Source of the DNA: Pseudomonas sp.
Lineage (GTDB): Bacteria; Pseudomonadota; Gammaproteobacteria; Pseudomonadales; Pseudomonadaceae
Assembly (NCBI RefSeq): GCF_017744435.1
Contig: NZ_JAGIBG010000006.1
Coordinates: 91,174 to 155,173 of the forward strand
DNA: 64,000 nucleotides
Reading direction: 5' to 3'
Shown: positions 54,453 through 63,855 of the stretch, piece by piece
How the letters are laid out: every line of letters begins with the position of its first letter
Numbering within the stretch: the stretch's first letter is position 1
The notes under the pieces: model-generated
The model's database searches: none
What the model was told of the DNA's origin: nothing
Seen by the model: only the letters and a program-made list of their open reading frames with translations
Position numbers and translations under genes: made by a program

Positions 54453-56165
54453 ATGAACAGACCCTACGCATTGCTGCTTGCCTTCGCCCTGCTCCAGGGC
54501 TGCCAGAGCCTGGTCCCGCAAAAGGCCGAGCCTCCCGCCGCCGAGGCTGAGGCGAAGAAGCCCGTGGTGTATGGGTCGTTCACGCAAGACACGCTTTATA
54601 GCCTGCTGGTGGCCGAATTGGCCGGCCAACGCAACCGCTTCGACATCGCCCTGGCCAACTACGCCGACCAGGCCGAGAAGACCCAGGACCCGGGCGTCTC
54701 CGAGCGCGCCTACCGGATTGCCGAGTACCTCGGCGCCGACGAACCGGCGCTGGACAGTGCGCTGATCTGGGCCAAGAACGACCCGGAGAACCTCGACGCC
54801 CAACGCGCCGCCGCCATCCAGCTGGCCCGTGCCGGCCGCTATGACGACTCCATGACGTACATGGAAAAGGTGCTGCAAGGCCAGGGTGACACCCACTTCG
54901 ACTTCCTCGCCCTGTCCGCCGCCGAAACCGACCAGAGCACCCGCGACGGCCTGATGCAGAGCTTCGACCGCCTGCTGGTCAAGTACCCGGACAACAGCCA
55001 ACTGGTGTTCGGCAAGGCGCTGCTGCTGAACCAGGACGGCAAGGCCCAGGAGGCGCTCGACCTGCTCGAAGCGCACCCGACGCAGAATGGCGAAATCGCC
55101 CCGATCCTGCTGCGCGCCCGTCTGCTCCAGAGCCTGGATCGTGGCCCTGAAGCGCTGCCACTGCTGCGCGGGGCGATCCGCGACAATCCGGACGACAAGC
55201 GCCTGCGCCTGACCTACGCGCGCACCCTGGTCGAACAGGACCGCATGGCCGACGCCAAGGCTGAATTCCTCAGCCTGGTCCAGCAGTACCCGGATGACGA
55301 CGAATCGCGTTACTCCCTGGCCCTGGTGTGCCTGGAGATGAAGGACTGGGATGAAGCCGAGGTCTACCTGCGCGAGCTGATCGAGCGCGACAGCAACGTC
55401 GACGCCGCCCACCTGAACCTGGGCCGCATCGCCGAAGAGCGCCATGACCCGGCCGCGGCCCTGCGCGAGTACGCCCTGGTCGGCAACGGCCCGGACTACC
55501 TGCCGGCGCAACTGCGCCAGGCCGACATCCTCATCGCCAACGGCCGTGGCGCCGAGGCTTCGCGTCTGCTCGCCGAGGCCCGCGAAGCGCAGCCTGACTA
55601 CGCCGTGCAGCTTTACCTGATCGAATCGGAAAGCTACAGCAACAACAACAAGGACGCCCAGGCCGACCAGGTGCTGCAGCAAGCCCTCAACCGCTACCCC
55701 GACGACCTCAACCTGCTTTACACCCGCGCCATGCTGGCCGAAAAGCGCGATGACCTGCCGCTGATGGAAAAAGACCTGCGCGCCATCATCGCCCGCGAGC
55801 CGGACAACGCCATGGCGCTGAACGCCCTCGGCTACACCCTGGCCGACCGCACTACCCGCTACAGCGAAGCCAAGGCACTGATCGACAAGGCCCACCAGCT
55901 GACCCCGGACGACCCTGCCGTGCTCGACAGCCTGGGCTGGATCAACTACCGCCTGGGCCACCTCGACGAGGCTGAAACCTACCTGCGCCAGGCCTTTGCC
56001 CGCTTCCCCGACCACGAAGTGGCCGCCCACCTGGGCGAAGTCCTGTGGGCCAACGGCAAGCGCCGCGAGGCCCGCCAGGTCTGGGCCAAGGGCTTCGAAG
56101 CCCAGGCCGACAGCCCCATCCTGCGCAAGACCATCCTGCGCCTGACCGGATCCGAGACTCTTTAA
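54453..56165 (+). CDS. TPR-repeat outer-membrane lipoprotein
   Basis: A 570-residue lipoprotein. The signal peptide [17 protein letters not shown] ends in a lipobox, followed by tetratricopeptide repeats over most of the length, e.g. [22 protein letters not shown] and [20 protein letters not shown]. It corresponds to P. aeruginosa PA4667, next to hemA there. The function is not defined; TPR scaffolds of this kind organise envelope complexes. It starts the lolB-ispE operon, four bases upstream of lolB. Confidence 0.9.
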   Translation: MNRPYALLLAFALLQGCQSLVPQKAEPPAAEAEAKKPVVYGSFTQDTLYSLLVAELAGQRNRFDIALANYADQAEKTQDPGVSERAYRIAEYLGADEPALDSALIWAKNDPENLDAQRAAAIQLARAGRYDDSMTYMEKVLQGQGDTHFDFLALSAAETDQSTRDGLMQSFDRLLVKYPDNSQLVFGKALLLNQDGKAQEALDLLEAHPTQNGEIAPILLRARLLQSLDRGPEALPLLRGAIRDNPDDKRLRLTYARTLVEQDRMADAKAEFLSLVQQYPDDDESRYSLALVCLEMKDWDEAEVYLRELIERDSNVDAAHLNLGRIAEERHDPAAALREYALVGNGPDYLPAQLRQADILIANGRGAEASRLLAEAREAQPDYAVQLYLIESESYSNNNKDAQADQVLQQALNRYPDDLNLLYTRAMLAEKRDDLPLMEKDLRAIIAREPDNAMALNALGYTLADRTTRYSEAKALIDKAHQLTPDDPAVLDSLGWINYRLGHLDEAETYLRQAFARFPDHEVAAHLGEVLWANGKRREARQVWAKGFEAQADSPILRKTILRLTGSETL

Positions 56166-56169
56166 AGCC

Positions 56170-56787
56170 ATGTTTCTGCGCCATTGCATCACCTTCACCC
56201 TGATCGCCCTGCTGGCCGGCTGCGCCGGCTTCGGCAGCCGTGAGGCCCTGCAAGGCCACGGCGACCCACAGCAGTGGCGCGCCCATAAAGAGCAGTTGAG
56301 CAGCCTCGATGGCTGGCAGATCAACGGCAAGGTCGGCATCCGCGCACCGCGCGACTCCGGCAGTGGCACGCTGTTCTGGCTGCAACGCCAGGATTACTAC
56401 GACATCCGCCTGGCCGGCCCGCTCGGCCGCGGCGCTGCTCGCCTGACCGGCCGCCCCGGCGGCGTGGTGCTGGAAGTCGCCAACCAGGGCCGCTATGAAG
56501 CCGCCAGCCCCGAAGCCTTGCTGGAAGAGCAGCTTGGCTGGCAGCTGCCAGTCTCGCACCTGGTCTGGTGGGTACGCGGCCTGCCCGCCCCCGACAGCAA
56601 GAGCAAGCTGACCCTGGACGGCGACAGCCGCCTGGCCAGCCTCGACCAGGATGGCTGGCAGGTCCAGTACCTGAGCTATACCGAGCAGAACGGCTACTGG
56701 CTGCCGGAGCGCATGAAGCTGCACGGCAAGGACCTCGACGTGACCCTGGTGGTCAAGGACTGGCAACCGCGCCAGCTGGGGCACTGA
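56170..56787 (+). CDS. lolB: outer-membrane lipoprotein receptor LolB
   Basis: A 205-residue lipoprotein with lipobox LLAGC-A. It receives lipoproteins from LolA and inserts them in the outer membrane. Family sequence includes [32 protein letters not shown] and [12 protein letters not shown]. It lies four bases after the TPR gene and four bases before ispE, so it is part of one operon. Confidence 0.93.
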   Translation: MFLRHCITFTLIALLAGCAGFGSREALQGHGDPQQWRAHKEQLSSLDGWQINGKVGIRAPRDSGSGTLFWLQRQDYYDIRLAGPLGRGAARLTGRPGGVVLEVANQGRYEAASPEALLEEQLGWQLPVSHLVWWVRGLPAPDSKSKLTLDGDSRLASLDQDGWQVQYLSYTEQNGYWLPERMKLHGKDLDVTLVVKDWQPRQLGH

Positions 56788-56791
56788 TTTC

Positions 56792-57652
56792 ATGCACACA
56801 CTCACCCTGCCCGCCCCGGCCAAGCTCAACCTGTGGCTGCACATCATTGGCCGCCGCCCGGATGGCTACCACGAGCTGGAAACCGTGTTCCAGTTTCTCG
56901 ACCATGGCGACGAGCTGAGCTTCGCCCTGCGCGAAGACGGCGTGATCCGCCTGCACACCGAAATCGAAGCGGTGCCCCACGACAGCAACCTGATCGTGCG
57001 CGCCGCACGTAAATTGCAGGAACAGTCCGGCACCCGGCTGGGCGCCGATATCTGGCTGACCAAGGTACTGCCCATGGGCGGCGGCATCGGCGGCGGCAGC
57101 TCCGATGCGGCGACCACGCTGCTGGCGCTGGCACACCTGTGGCAGCTGGACTGGGACGAAGACCGCCTGGCCGCACTGGGCCTGAGCCTGGGCGCCGACG
57201 TGCCGGTGTTCGTCCGCGGCCACGCCGCCTTTGCCCAGGGCGTGGGCGAACAACTGACTCCGGTCGACCCCGATGAGCCCTGGTATGTCGTGCTGGTGCC
57301 GCAAGTGTCTGTCAGCACAGTAGAAATTTTTTCACATCCGCAGTTGACACGTGATTCACTCCCCCTTAAGATGCGCCCCGTTCCCGAGGGAAACAGTCGA
57401 AATGACTGCCAACCGGTGGTAGAGCAGAATTACCCAGAAGTTCGCAACGCGCTGAATTCATTGGGTAAATTCACAGAGGCTCGACTAACCGGAACTGGAA
57501 GTTGTGTGTTTGGGGCCTTCCCAAGCAAAGCTGAAGCTGATAAAGTTCTGGCCCTTCTTTCAGCGACCCAAACAGGGTTTGTGGCGAAAGGAAGCAATGT
57601 TTCGATGTTGCATCGCAAGCTGCAAAGTCTGATCAAGAAGTCGAGCGCATAA
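56792..57652 (+). CDS. ispE: 4-diphosphocytidyl-2-C-methyl-D-erythritol kinase
   Basis: A 286-residue GHMP kinase of the MEP isoprenoid pathway. It starts [26 protein letters not shown], with the ATP loop [21 protein letters not shown] and the terminal [15 protein letters not shown]. The last third of the gene is clearly lower in GC and holds a promoter for the following tRNA and prs genes. Confidence 0.95.
   Translation: MHTLTLPAPAKLNLWLHIIGRRPDGYHELETVFQFLDHGDELSFALREDGVIRLHTEIEAVPHDSNLIVRAARKLQEQSGTRLGADIWLTKVLPMGGGIGGGSSDAATTLLALAHLWQLDWDEDRLAALGLSLGADVPVFVRGHAAFAQGVGEQLTPVDPDEPWYVVLVPQVSVSTVEIFSHPQLTRDSLPLKMRPVPEGNSRNDCQPVVEQNYPEVRNALNSLGKFTEARLTGTGSCVFGAFPSKAEADKVLALLSATQTGFVAKGSNVSMLHRKLQSLIKKSSA
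57344..57372 (+). promoter_or_regulatory. sigma-70 promoter inside ispE for tRNA-Gln and prs
   Basis: TTGACA (57344-57349), a 17-base spacer and TAAGAT (57367-57372) form a near-consensus promoter inside the ispE coding region, about 300 bases before tRNA-Gln. It would let the tRNA and prs be expressed independently of lolB-ispE. Confidence 0.7.
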
Positions 57653-57673
57653 GCGTTCGCAAGCAACAGATAC

Positions 57674-57748
57674 AGGGGCGTCGCCAAGCGGTAAGGCAGC
57701 AGGTTTTGATCCTGCCATGCGTTGGTTCGAATCCAGCCGCCCCTGCCA
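57674..57748 (+). tRNA. tRNA-Gln (anticodon TTG)
   Basis: A 75-base tRNA. The acceptor stem AGGGGCG pairs with CGCCCCT, and the 3' GCCA end is encoded. The anticodon arm GCAGG-TTTTGAT-CCTGC gives anticodon TTG at the usual position. The T-arm contains GGTTCGAATCC. It lies between ispE and prs, the usual Pseudomonas arrangement. Confidence 0.97.
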
Positions 57749-57796
57749 TTTTCCTTATACTCATCCAGGTATACCCTCAGCCTTCAGGTACTGCGC

Positions 57797-58738
57797 GTGT
57801 CCAAGATGATGGTCTTTACGGGGAACGCTAACCCCGATCTGGCTCGGCGTGTCGTACGTCAGCTGCATATCCCTCTCGGTGACGTCTCTGTCGGTAAATT
57901 CTCCGACGGTGAGATCAGCACTGAGATCAATGAAAATGTCCGCGGTAAAGACGTTTTCATTATCCAGCCGACCTGTGCCCCGACCAACGATAACCTGATG
58001 GAACTGGTAGTGATGGCCGACGCCTTCCGCCGCTCCTCAGCATCCCGAATCACCGCCGTGATTCCTTACTTCGGATATGCCCGCCAGGACCGCCGTCCGC
58101 GTTCGGCACGTGTAGCCATCAGCGCCAAAGTCGTCGCTGACATGCTCACTGTCGTGGGTATCGACCGTGTTCTCACCGTCGACCTGCACGCTGACCAGAT
58201 CCAAGGCTTCTTCGATATCCCGGTCGACAACATCTACGGCTCGCCCGTACTGGTCGACGACATCGAAGACCAGCGTTTCGAGAACCTGATGATCGTTTCC
58301 CCGGACATCGGTGGCGTTGTGCGCGCACGCGCCGTTGCCAAGTCCCTGGGCGTCGACCTCGGTATCATCGACAAACGCCGCGAAAAGGCTAACCACTCCG
58401 AGGTTATGCACATCATCGGCGACGTCGAAGGGCGCACCTGCATCCTGGTAGACGACATGGTCGACACCGCCGGCACCCTGTGCCACGCGGCCAAAGCCCT
58501 GAAAGAACACGGCGCTGCCAAGGTTTACGCCTACTGCACGCACCCTGTCCTGTCGGGCCGCGCGATCGAGAACATCGAGAAGTCGGTACTGGACGAGCTG
58601 GTGGTGACCAACACCGTTCCGCTGTCCGCCGCTGCTCAAGCCTGTGACCGTATCCGCCAGCTGGATATCGCACCGGTTGTCGCTGAAGCGGTCCGCCGCA
58701 TCAGCAATGAAGAATCGATCAGCGCGATGTTCCGCTAA
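57797..58738 (+). CDS. prs: ribose-phosphate pyrophosphokinase
   Basis: A 313-residue PRPP synthetase, the source of PRPP for nucleotide, NAD and amino-acid synthesis, including the nadC, hpt and upp reactions in this window. Motifs: [43 protein letters not shown] and the PRPP loop [14 protein letters not shown]. The GTG at 57797 (product [12 protein letters not shown] after the start) gives the family length. An in-frame start further upstream would translate through the tRNA and is rejected. Confidence 0.96.
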   Translation: MSKMMVFTGNANPDLARRVVRQLHIPLGDVSVGKFSDGEISTEINENVRGKDVFIIQPTCAPTNDNLMELVVMADAFRRSSASRITAVIPYFGYARQDRRPRSARVAISAKVVADMLTVVGIDRVLTVDLHADQIQGFFDIPVDNIYGSPVLVDDIEDQRFENLMIVSPDIGGVVRARAVAKSLGVDLGIIDKRREKANHSEVMHIIGDVEGRTCILVDDMVDTAGTLCHAAKALKEHGAAKVYAYCTHPVLSGRAIENIEKSVLDELVVTNTVPLSAAAQACDRIRQLDIAPVVAEAVRRISNEESISAMFR

Positions 58739-58762
58739 GCGGGACTCGTGTTGATGTGAAGC

Positions 58763-58798
58763 GCCCCGCCCCAGCATTTGTTGGGGCGGGGCTTTTTT
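58763..58798 (+). terminator. prs terminator
   Basis: GCCCCGCCCCA and TGGGGCGGGGC form an eleven-base stem with a short loop, followed by TTTTTT. Strong intrinsic terminator. Confidence 0.95.
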
Positions 58799-58858
58799 GC
58801 CATCCCCGTCTGGCGCTGGTCGCAAACGCCTTTCGGGAGGCTATTTTGGAGAAGCAAA

Positions 58859-59452
58859 ATGACTGATTTCATCCTGAACGCCCAAGCGCGTACTGACCTG
58901 GGGAAAGGTGCGAGCCGCCGCCTGCGTCACTCCGCCAGCATCCCAGCCGTTGTATACGGTGGCGATAAAGAAGCCCAATCCCTGACCATCGTGGCCAAGG
59001 AAATCGCCAAGCTGTTCGAAAACGAAGCTGCCTTCAGCCACGTTATCGAACTGAACGTCGACGGCGCCAAGCAGAACGTCGTGGTCAAGGCCATGCAGCG
59101 TCACCCAGCCAAAGGCTTCATCATGCACGCCGACTTCGTTCGCGTCGTTGCTGGCCAGAAGCTGACCGCCAAGGTTCCAGTTCACTTCGTTGGTGAAGAA
59201 GCTCCGGTCAAGAAAGGCGGCGAAATCTCGCACGTTGTTTCCGAGATCGAAGTTTCCTGCGAAGCCAAAGACCTGCCTGAGTTCATCGAAGTCGACCTGT
59301 CCAAGGCCGAAATCGGCGCCATCATCCACCTGTCGGACCTGAAAGCTCCGAAAGGCGTTGAGTTCGTAGCTCTGGCCCACGGTGATGACAAAGCTGTTGC
59401 CAACGTTCACGCTCCACGCGTTGCTCCAGAAGCAGAAGGCGCTGCCGAGTAA
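58859..59452 (+). CDS. rplY: 50S ribosomal protein L25 (long CTC form)
   Basis: A 197-residue L25/CTC protein binding 5S rRNA. The N-terminal L25 domain (about 1-95) starts [25 protein letters not shown]-terminal CTC beta domain follows (about 96-185), with [22 protein letters not shown] and an acidic/Ala tail. GGAG lies seven bases before the ATG. The downstream order pth, ychF is standard. Confidence 0.96.
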   Translation: MTDFILNAQARTDLGKGASRRLRHSASIPAVVYGGDKEAQSLTIVAKEIAKLFENEAAFSHVIELNVDGAKQNVVVKAMQRHPAKGFIMHADFVRVVAGQKLTAKVPVHFVGEEAPVKKGGEISHVVSEIEVSCEAKDLPEFIEVDLSKAEIGAIIHLSDLKAPKGVEFVALAHGDDKAVANVHAPRVAPEAEGAAE

Positions 59453-59533
59453 TCCACTCGCGCGCCGGTGTTGATCGGGTTACAGTGCGCCCCGCGCCCT
59501 GTAACCCACCAACTCCAAGGAAGAGCCCCTGAC

Positions 59534-60118
59534 GTGACCGCCATCCAGTTGATCGTTGGCCTGGGTAACCCCGGCCCCGAATACGAACAGACCCGGCATA
59601 ACGCAGGGGCTCTTTTCGTTGAACGCATTGCCAGCGCCCAGCGTGTATCGCTGACCGCTGACAAGAAATATTTCGGCCTGACGGCTAAGTTCAGCCATCA
59701 GGGCAACGACGTTCGTTTGTTGATCCCCACCACCTACATGAACCGTAGCGGCCAGGCCGTGGCGGCATTGGCCAATTTCTTCCGCATCAAGCCGGAAGCG
59801 ATCCTGGTGGCACACGACGAACTCGACCTGCCTCCGGGCGTTGCCAAGCTCAAGCGCGGCGGCGGCCATGGGGGGCACAACGGCCTGCGCGACATCATCG
59901 CGCAGCTCGGCAACCAGAACGACTTCCACCGCCTGCGGCTTGGCATTGGCCACCCGGGCGACGCCAAACTGGTCTCCAACTTCGTCCTGGGCCGCGCGCC
60001 GCGCGCCGAGCAGGAGAAGCTCGACGCCAGCATCGATTTTGCCCTCGGCGTGCTGCCGGACGTGCTGGCCGGCGACTTCGCCAAGGCCATGCGCGAGCTG
60101 CACAGCCAGAAGGCCTGA
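59534..60118 (+). CDS. pth: peptidyl-tRNA hydrolase
   Basis: A 194-residue enzyme releasing peptides from drop-off peptidyl-tRNAs. It starts at GTG with [24 protein letters not shown], including the catalytic His, and has [18 protein letters not shown] and [12 protein letters not shown]. The GTG at 59534 gives the normal length; a longer frame from 59468 is not supported. Confidence 0.95.
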   Translation: MTAIQLIVGLGNPGPEYEQTRHNAGALFVERIASAQRVSLTADKKYFGLTAKFSHQGNDVRLLIPTTYMNRSGQAVAALANFFRIKPEAILVAHDELDLPPGVAKLKRGGGHGGHNGLRDIIAQLGNQNDFHRLRLGIGHPGDAKLVSNFVLGRAPRAEQEKLDASIDFALGVLPDVLAGDFAKAMRELHSQKA

Positions 60119-60140
60119 TTTCCTAGAGAGGGGAATACCC

Positions 60141-61241
60141 ATGGGTTTCAATTGCGGCATCGTCGGCCTGCCCAACGTCGGCAAGTCCACCCTGTTCAAC
60201 GCCCTGACCAAGTCTGGCATCGCGGCGGAGAACTTCCCTTTCTGCACCATCGAGCCGAACAGCGGCATCGTGCCGATGCCCGATGCGCGCCTGGCGGCGC
60301 TGGCGGAAATCGTCAAGCCTAACCGCATCCTGCCGACCACCATGGAATTCGTCGACATCGCAGGCCTGGTGGCCGGTGCGTCGAAAGGTGAAGGCCTGGG
60401 CAACAAGTTCCTCGCCAACATCCGCGAGACCGACGCCATTGCCCACGTGGTGCGCTGCTTCGAAGACGAGAACGTGATCCACGTTTCCAACAGCGTCGAC
60501 CCCAAGCGCGACATCGAGATCATCGACCTCGAGCTGATCTTCGCCGACCTCGACAGCTGCGAGAAGCAACTGCAGAAGGTTGCCCGCAACGCCAAGGGTG
60601 GCGACAAGGACGCCCTGGCACAGAAGGCGATTCTGGAAAAACTGATTCCGCACTTCACCGAAGGCAAGCCTGCGCGCAGCCTGATGAAGAACATGGCTGA
60701 CGACGAAAAGGCCGTCATCCGTGGCTTCCACCTGCTGACCAGCAAGCCGGTGATGTACATCGCCAACGTCGCCGAAGACGGCTTCGAAGATAACCCGCAC
60801 CTGGACGTGGTCAAGGCCATCGCCGAGGAAGAAGGCGCGGTCGTGGTGCCGGTGTGCAACAAGATCGAAGCGGAAATCGCCGAACTGGAAGACGGTGAAG
60901 AGAAGGACATGTTCCTCGAGGCCCTGGGCCTGGAAGAGCCTGGCCTGAACCGCGTGATCCGCGCCGGTTACGAGCTGCTCAACCTGCAGACCTACTTCAC
61001 TGCCGGCGTGCAGGAAGTCCGCGCCTGGACCGTACGCGTCGGCGCCACCGCCCCGCAGGCCGCTGGCGTGATCCACACCGACTTCGAAAAAGGCTTCATC
61101 CGCGCCGAAGTGGTGGCCTATGACGACTTCATCCAGTTCAAGGGTGAAGGCGGTGCCAAGGAAGCCGGTAAATGGCGCCTGGAAGGCAAGGACTACATCG
61201 TCAAAGACGGCGACGTGATGCACTTCCGCTTCAACGTCTAA
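60141..61241 (+). CDS. ychF: redox-regulated ATPase YchF
   Basis: A 366-residue Obg-family P-loop ATPase. It has G1 motif [19 protein letters not shown]3 region [20 protein letters not shown], the NKIEAE motif in place of NKxD (the basis of ATP preference), a coiled-coil insert (about 130-200) and a C-terminal TGS domain ending [12 protein letters not shown]. It binds ribosomes and modulates stress responses. GAGGGG precedes the ATG. It is cotranscribed with pth. Confidence 0.95.
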   Translation: MGFNCGIVGLPNVGKSTLFNALTKSGIAAENFPFCTIEPNSGIVPMPDARLAALAEIVKPNRILPTTMEFVDIAGLVAGASKGEGLGNKFLANIRETDAIAHVVRCFEDENVIHVSNSVDPKRDIEIIDLELIFADLDSCEKQLQKVARNAKGGDKDALAQKAILEKLIPHFTEGKPARSLMKNMADDEKAVIRGFHLLTSKPVMYIANVAEDGFEDNPHLDVVKAIAEEEGAVVVPVCNKIEAEIAELEDGEEKDMFLEALGLEEPGLNRVIRAGYELLNLQTYFTAGVQEVRAWTVRVGATAPQAAGVIHTDFEKGFIRAEVVAYDDFIQFKGEGGAKEAGKWRLEGKDYIVKDGDVMHFRFNV

Positions 61242-61263
61242 GCGGCAGTCTGCAGTACTGACA

Positions 61264-61302
61264 AACCCCTTGAGGCCCATGGCTTCAAGGGGTTTTGTTT
61301 TG
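61264..61302 (+). terminator. ychF terminator
   Basis: AACCCCTTGA-GGCCCATGGC-TTCAAGGGGTT followed by TTGTTTTG. It is a strong stem with a T-rich tail. Confidence 0.9.
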
Positions 61303-61336
61303 TGGGGGCACACATGCCCTTCCGCAACTTCTGGCA

Positions 61337-61372
61337 TCAATGCCAGGTGATCTCCCCCGCCTCCCGAGTCAG
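61337..61372 (-). pseudogene. 3' remnant of a second DUF6124-like gene
   Basis: On the minus strand these 36 bases encode LTREAGEITWH plus stop, the same C-terminus as the intact gene ending at 61442. The nucleotide differences are third-position synonymous changes and a different stop codon (TGA against TAA). Upstream of the remnant the frame shows no similarity. This looks like the end of a former tandem paralogue that had diverged under selection and was then deleted. Confidence 0.7.
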
Positions 61373-61441
61373 TATCGATCTGTGACCCACTGCGTCACAA
61401 ATTGGAAGGTCGTGGCGACTTCCAGCATCCCCTTCTCGGCC

Positions 61442-61711
61442 TTAATGCCAGGTAATCTCCCCTGCCTCCCGGGTCAGGACCAACTCGGCCAACGCCCTCC
61501 CCATCTGCACGTTATGCACACTGTTGACCAGCATGCCGATACCCGGCTCGCCGGCATTGCCGCAGATGTATTCGTCGAGGGTGTCTTCAATTCCGCGTAG
61601 TAACTGAACGACATAGAGCAGTGCTTCGGGTGAGGGCATGTCTTTGTTGATGGTGTAGAACGAGTGGGAGGCAACTTTGGCGGGTGGATCGGGAACAAGC
61701 TTCTTCATCAT
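61442..61711 (-). CDS. DUF6124-like small protein
   Basis: An 89-residue acidic protein starting MMKKLVPDPPAKVASHSFYT, with PSPEALLYVVQLLRGIEDTLDEYI and a terminal EITWH. The N-terminal MKKLVPDPP pattern is that of the small Pseudomonas DUF6124/DUF3077-type proteins, of unknown function. GGAG precedes two adjacent ATGs (61711 and 61708). A structured leader and a paralogue remnant flank it. Confidence 0.8.
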   Translation of the reverse strand: MMKKLVPDPPAKVASHSFYTINKDMPSPEALLYVVQLLRGIEDTLDEYICGNAGEPGIGMLVNSVHNVQMGRALAELVLTREAGEITWH

Positions 61712-61769
61712 GATTTCTCCGAGTTCAGAGTACGGAGCTATCACCCACTTCCTCTCACAGAATCAGGGT

Positions 61770-61880
61770 GGCAGCCGAACGCGGGGTGAGAGACCGGCGA
61801 ACATCGGAATTCCGGCCAGGCCGAAGCCTGCCCACGAACGGCTGCCATGACACTGGCACGATGCACTGCCGGGCTCTCAC
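61770..61880 (-). ncRNA. candidate structured leader RNA upstream of the DUF6124-like gene
   Basis: The 60-170 bases before the DUF6124-like gene contain two long pairings. GTGAGAGACCGGC (61786-61798) pairs with GCCGGGCTCTCAC (61868-61880), 12 of 13 positions. GGCAGCCG (61770-61777) pairs perfectly with CGGCTGCC (61839-61846). The second crosses the first, so they form a pseudoknot or alternatives. Small hairpins (CGGAATTCCG; AGGC-CGAA-GCCT) lie inside. The gap to 62133 holds only a further GC hairpin at 62040-62058. Confidence 0.5.
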
Positions 61881-62133
61881 ACCCGGTCGTCAAACCACGA
61901 CGACCCGGGGAAATTAGCCCTGATGCCCTACATCCACAACAGAGAAACGGCAGCGGCGTGCGTAGGATAATTCCCAAGCTATCTTGAACTGAAGCATTTG
62001 GTTTCATGTTCGGAATTCTCTTACACCTGAGGGATTGCCGGGGCTGCTTCGCAGCCCCAGATTTCTGCATCTAAGCTGTGTTTCAGAGGGGCACCCAAGC
62101 GGTTCATGCGCCCTCCGCCCAGGAGCTTCGTTC

Positions 62134-63855
62134 ATGCATGAAACGCCGCCCCCTCCCCGCTTCGACTGGCAACGCTGGCTCCCCGGCCTGGCCACCCTGC
62201 TGCACTACCAGCCCGCCTGGCTGCCCAAGGACATCGCCGCCGGCCTGGTGCTGACCACCATGCTGGTGCCGGTCGGCATCGCCTACGCCGAAGCTTCCGG
62301 GGTACCGGGCATCTACGGCCTGTACGCCACCATCATCCCGCTGCTGGCCTATGCTCTGTTCGGCCCCAGCCGCATCCTGGTGCTCGGCCCGGACTCGGCG
62401 CTGGCCGCGCCAATCCTCGCGGTGGTGGTGCAGTACGCCGCCAGCGACCCGCAGCGCGCCATCGCCATTGCCAGCCTGATGGCCCTGGTGGCCGGCGCCT
62501 TCTGCGTAATTGCCGGGCTGCTGCGCCTGGGCTTCATCACTGAACTGCTGTCCAAGCCGATCCGCTATGGCTACATGAACGGTATCGCCCTCACCGTGCT
62601 GATCAGCCAGCTGCCCAAGCTGTTCGGCATCAAAGTCGATAGCGAGGGGCCCTTGCGCGACCTCTGGCACCTTGGCCAGGCGCTGTTCGCCGGCCAAGGG
62701 CACTGGCCAAGCTTCATCGTCGGTGCCGGAAGCCTGGTGCTGATCCTGGTGCTCAAACCCTTCAAGCGCCTGCCGGGCATCCTCATCGCCGTGGTGCTGG
62801 CAACGCTTGCCGTAAGCCTGTTCAACCTCGACCAGATGGGCGTCAAGGTACTCGGCCAGTTGCCCCAGGGCCTGCCCAGCTTCGTCTTCCCGTGGGTGAG
62901 CGACATCGACCTGGTCGAAGTGGTACTGGGCGGGATTGCCGTGGCGCTGGTGTCGTTCGCCGATACCAGCGTGCTGTCGCGCTCCTATGCCGCGCGCCTT
63001 AAAACGCCCGTCAACCCGAACCAGGAAATGTTCGGCCTGGGCGTGGCCAACCTGGCCTCCGGCCTGTTCCAGGGCATCCCGATCAGCAGCAGTTCGTCGC
63101 GCACACCGGTGGCCGAGGCGGCCGGCTCGAAAACCCAGCTCACCGGCATCATCGGCGCGCTGGCGGTGACCCTGTTGCTACTGGTCGCGCCCAACCTGAT
63201 GCAGCACCTGCCCAACAGCGCCTTGGCTGCGGTGGTGATCGCCGCGGCGTTAGGGCTGTTCGAGTTCGCCGACCTCAAACGCATCTTCCGCATGCAGCAA
63301 TGGGAGTTCTGGCTGTCGTTCACCTGCTTCGTCGGCGTCGCGGTGTTCGGCGCCATTCCGGGGATCTGCATTGCCGTGGCGATATCGGTGATCGAATTCC
63401 TGTGGGACGGCTGGCGGCCGCATTACGCCGTACTCGGGCGAGTCGATGGCACCCGTGGCTACCATGACGTGATGCGTTATCCACAGGCGCGGCGGATTCC
63501 GGGGCTGGTGCTGCTGCGCTGGGATGCACCGCTGTTCTTCGCCAACGCCGAGCAGTTCCAGGGCACGGTGCTGGCGGCGGTGGATGAGTCACCGACCCCG
63601 GTGCAGCGGCTGGTGATTGCGGCGGAACCGGTGACCAGCATCGATATCACATCGGCGGACATGCTCGCCGAGCTGGATCGGGCGCTGGAGGCTCGGGGGG
63701 TGGAACTGCAGTTTGCCGAAATGAAAGACCCGGTGAAGGACAAGATGAAGCGCTTCGAGTTGTTCGAGCATATGGGTGAGCGGGCGTTTCACCCTACGGT
63801 CGGGGCGGCGGTGGATGCCTACCTGGCAGATACCGGGATTGACTGGAAGCCTTAG
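62134..63855 (+). CDS. SulP family inorganic anion transporter
   Basis: A 573-residue SLC26/SulP transporter. It has an inner-membrane domain of 10-14 helices (about 30-420) with PVGIAYAEASGVPGIYGLYAT and the signature GPSRILVLGPDSALAAPILA, and a cytosolic STAS domain (about 450-560). Substrates in the family include sulfate, bicarbonate and dicarboxylates; none can be assigned. AGGAG lies eight bases before the ATG at 62134. Its last 45 bases form part of the long inverted repeat at the window end. Confidence 0.92.
   Translation: MHETPPPPRFDWQRWLPGLATLLHYQPAWLPKDIAAGLVLTTMLVPVGIAYAEASGVPGIYGLYATIIPLLAYALFGPSRILVLGPDSALAAPILAVVVQYAASDPQRAIAIASLMALVAGAFCVIAGLLRLGFITELLSKPIRYGYMNGIALTVLISQLPKLFGIKVDSEGPLRDLWHLGQALFAGQGHWPSFIVGAGSLVLILVLKPFKRLPGILIAVVLATLAVSLFNLDQMGVKVLGQLPQGLPSFVFPWVSDIDLVEVVLGGIAVALVSFADTSVLSRSYAARLKTPVNPNQEMFGLGVANLASGLFQGIPISSSSSRTPVAEAAGSKTQLTGIIGALAVTLLLLVAPNLMQHLPNSALAAVVIAAALGLFEFADLKRIFRMQQWEFWLSFTCFVGVAVFGAIPGICIAVAISVIEFLWDGWRPHYAVLGRVDGTRGYHDVMRYPQARRIPGLVLLRWDAPLFFANAEQFQGTVLAAVDESPTPVQRLVIAAEPVTSIDITSADMLAELDRALEARGVELQFAEMKDPVKDKMKRFELFEHMGERAFHPTVGAAVDAYLADTGIDWKP

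Noticed and set aside
57722..57796. In-frame N-terminal extension of prs
   Set aside because: It would translate through the 3' half of tRNA-Gln. The GTG at 57797 gives the normal 313-residue enzyme.
62035..62133. Longer N-terminus for the SulP gene
   Set aside because: The extension reads through a GC hairpin at 62040-62058 and the promoter region. AGGAG at correct spacing supports the ATG at 62134.
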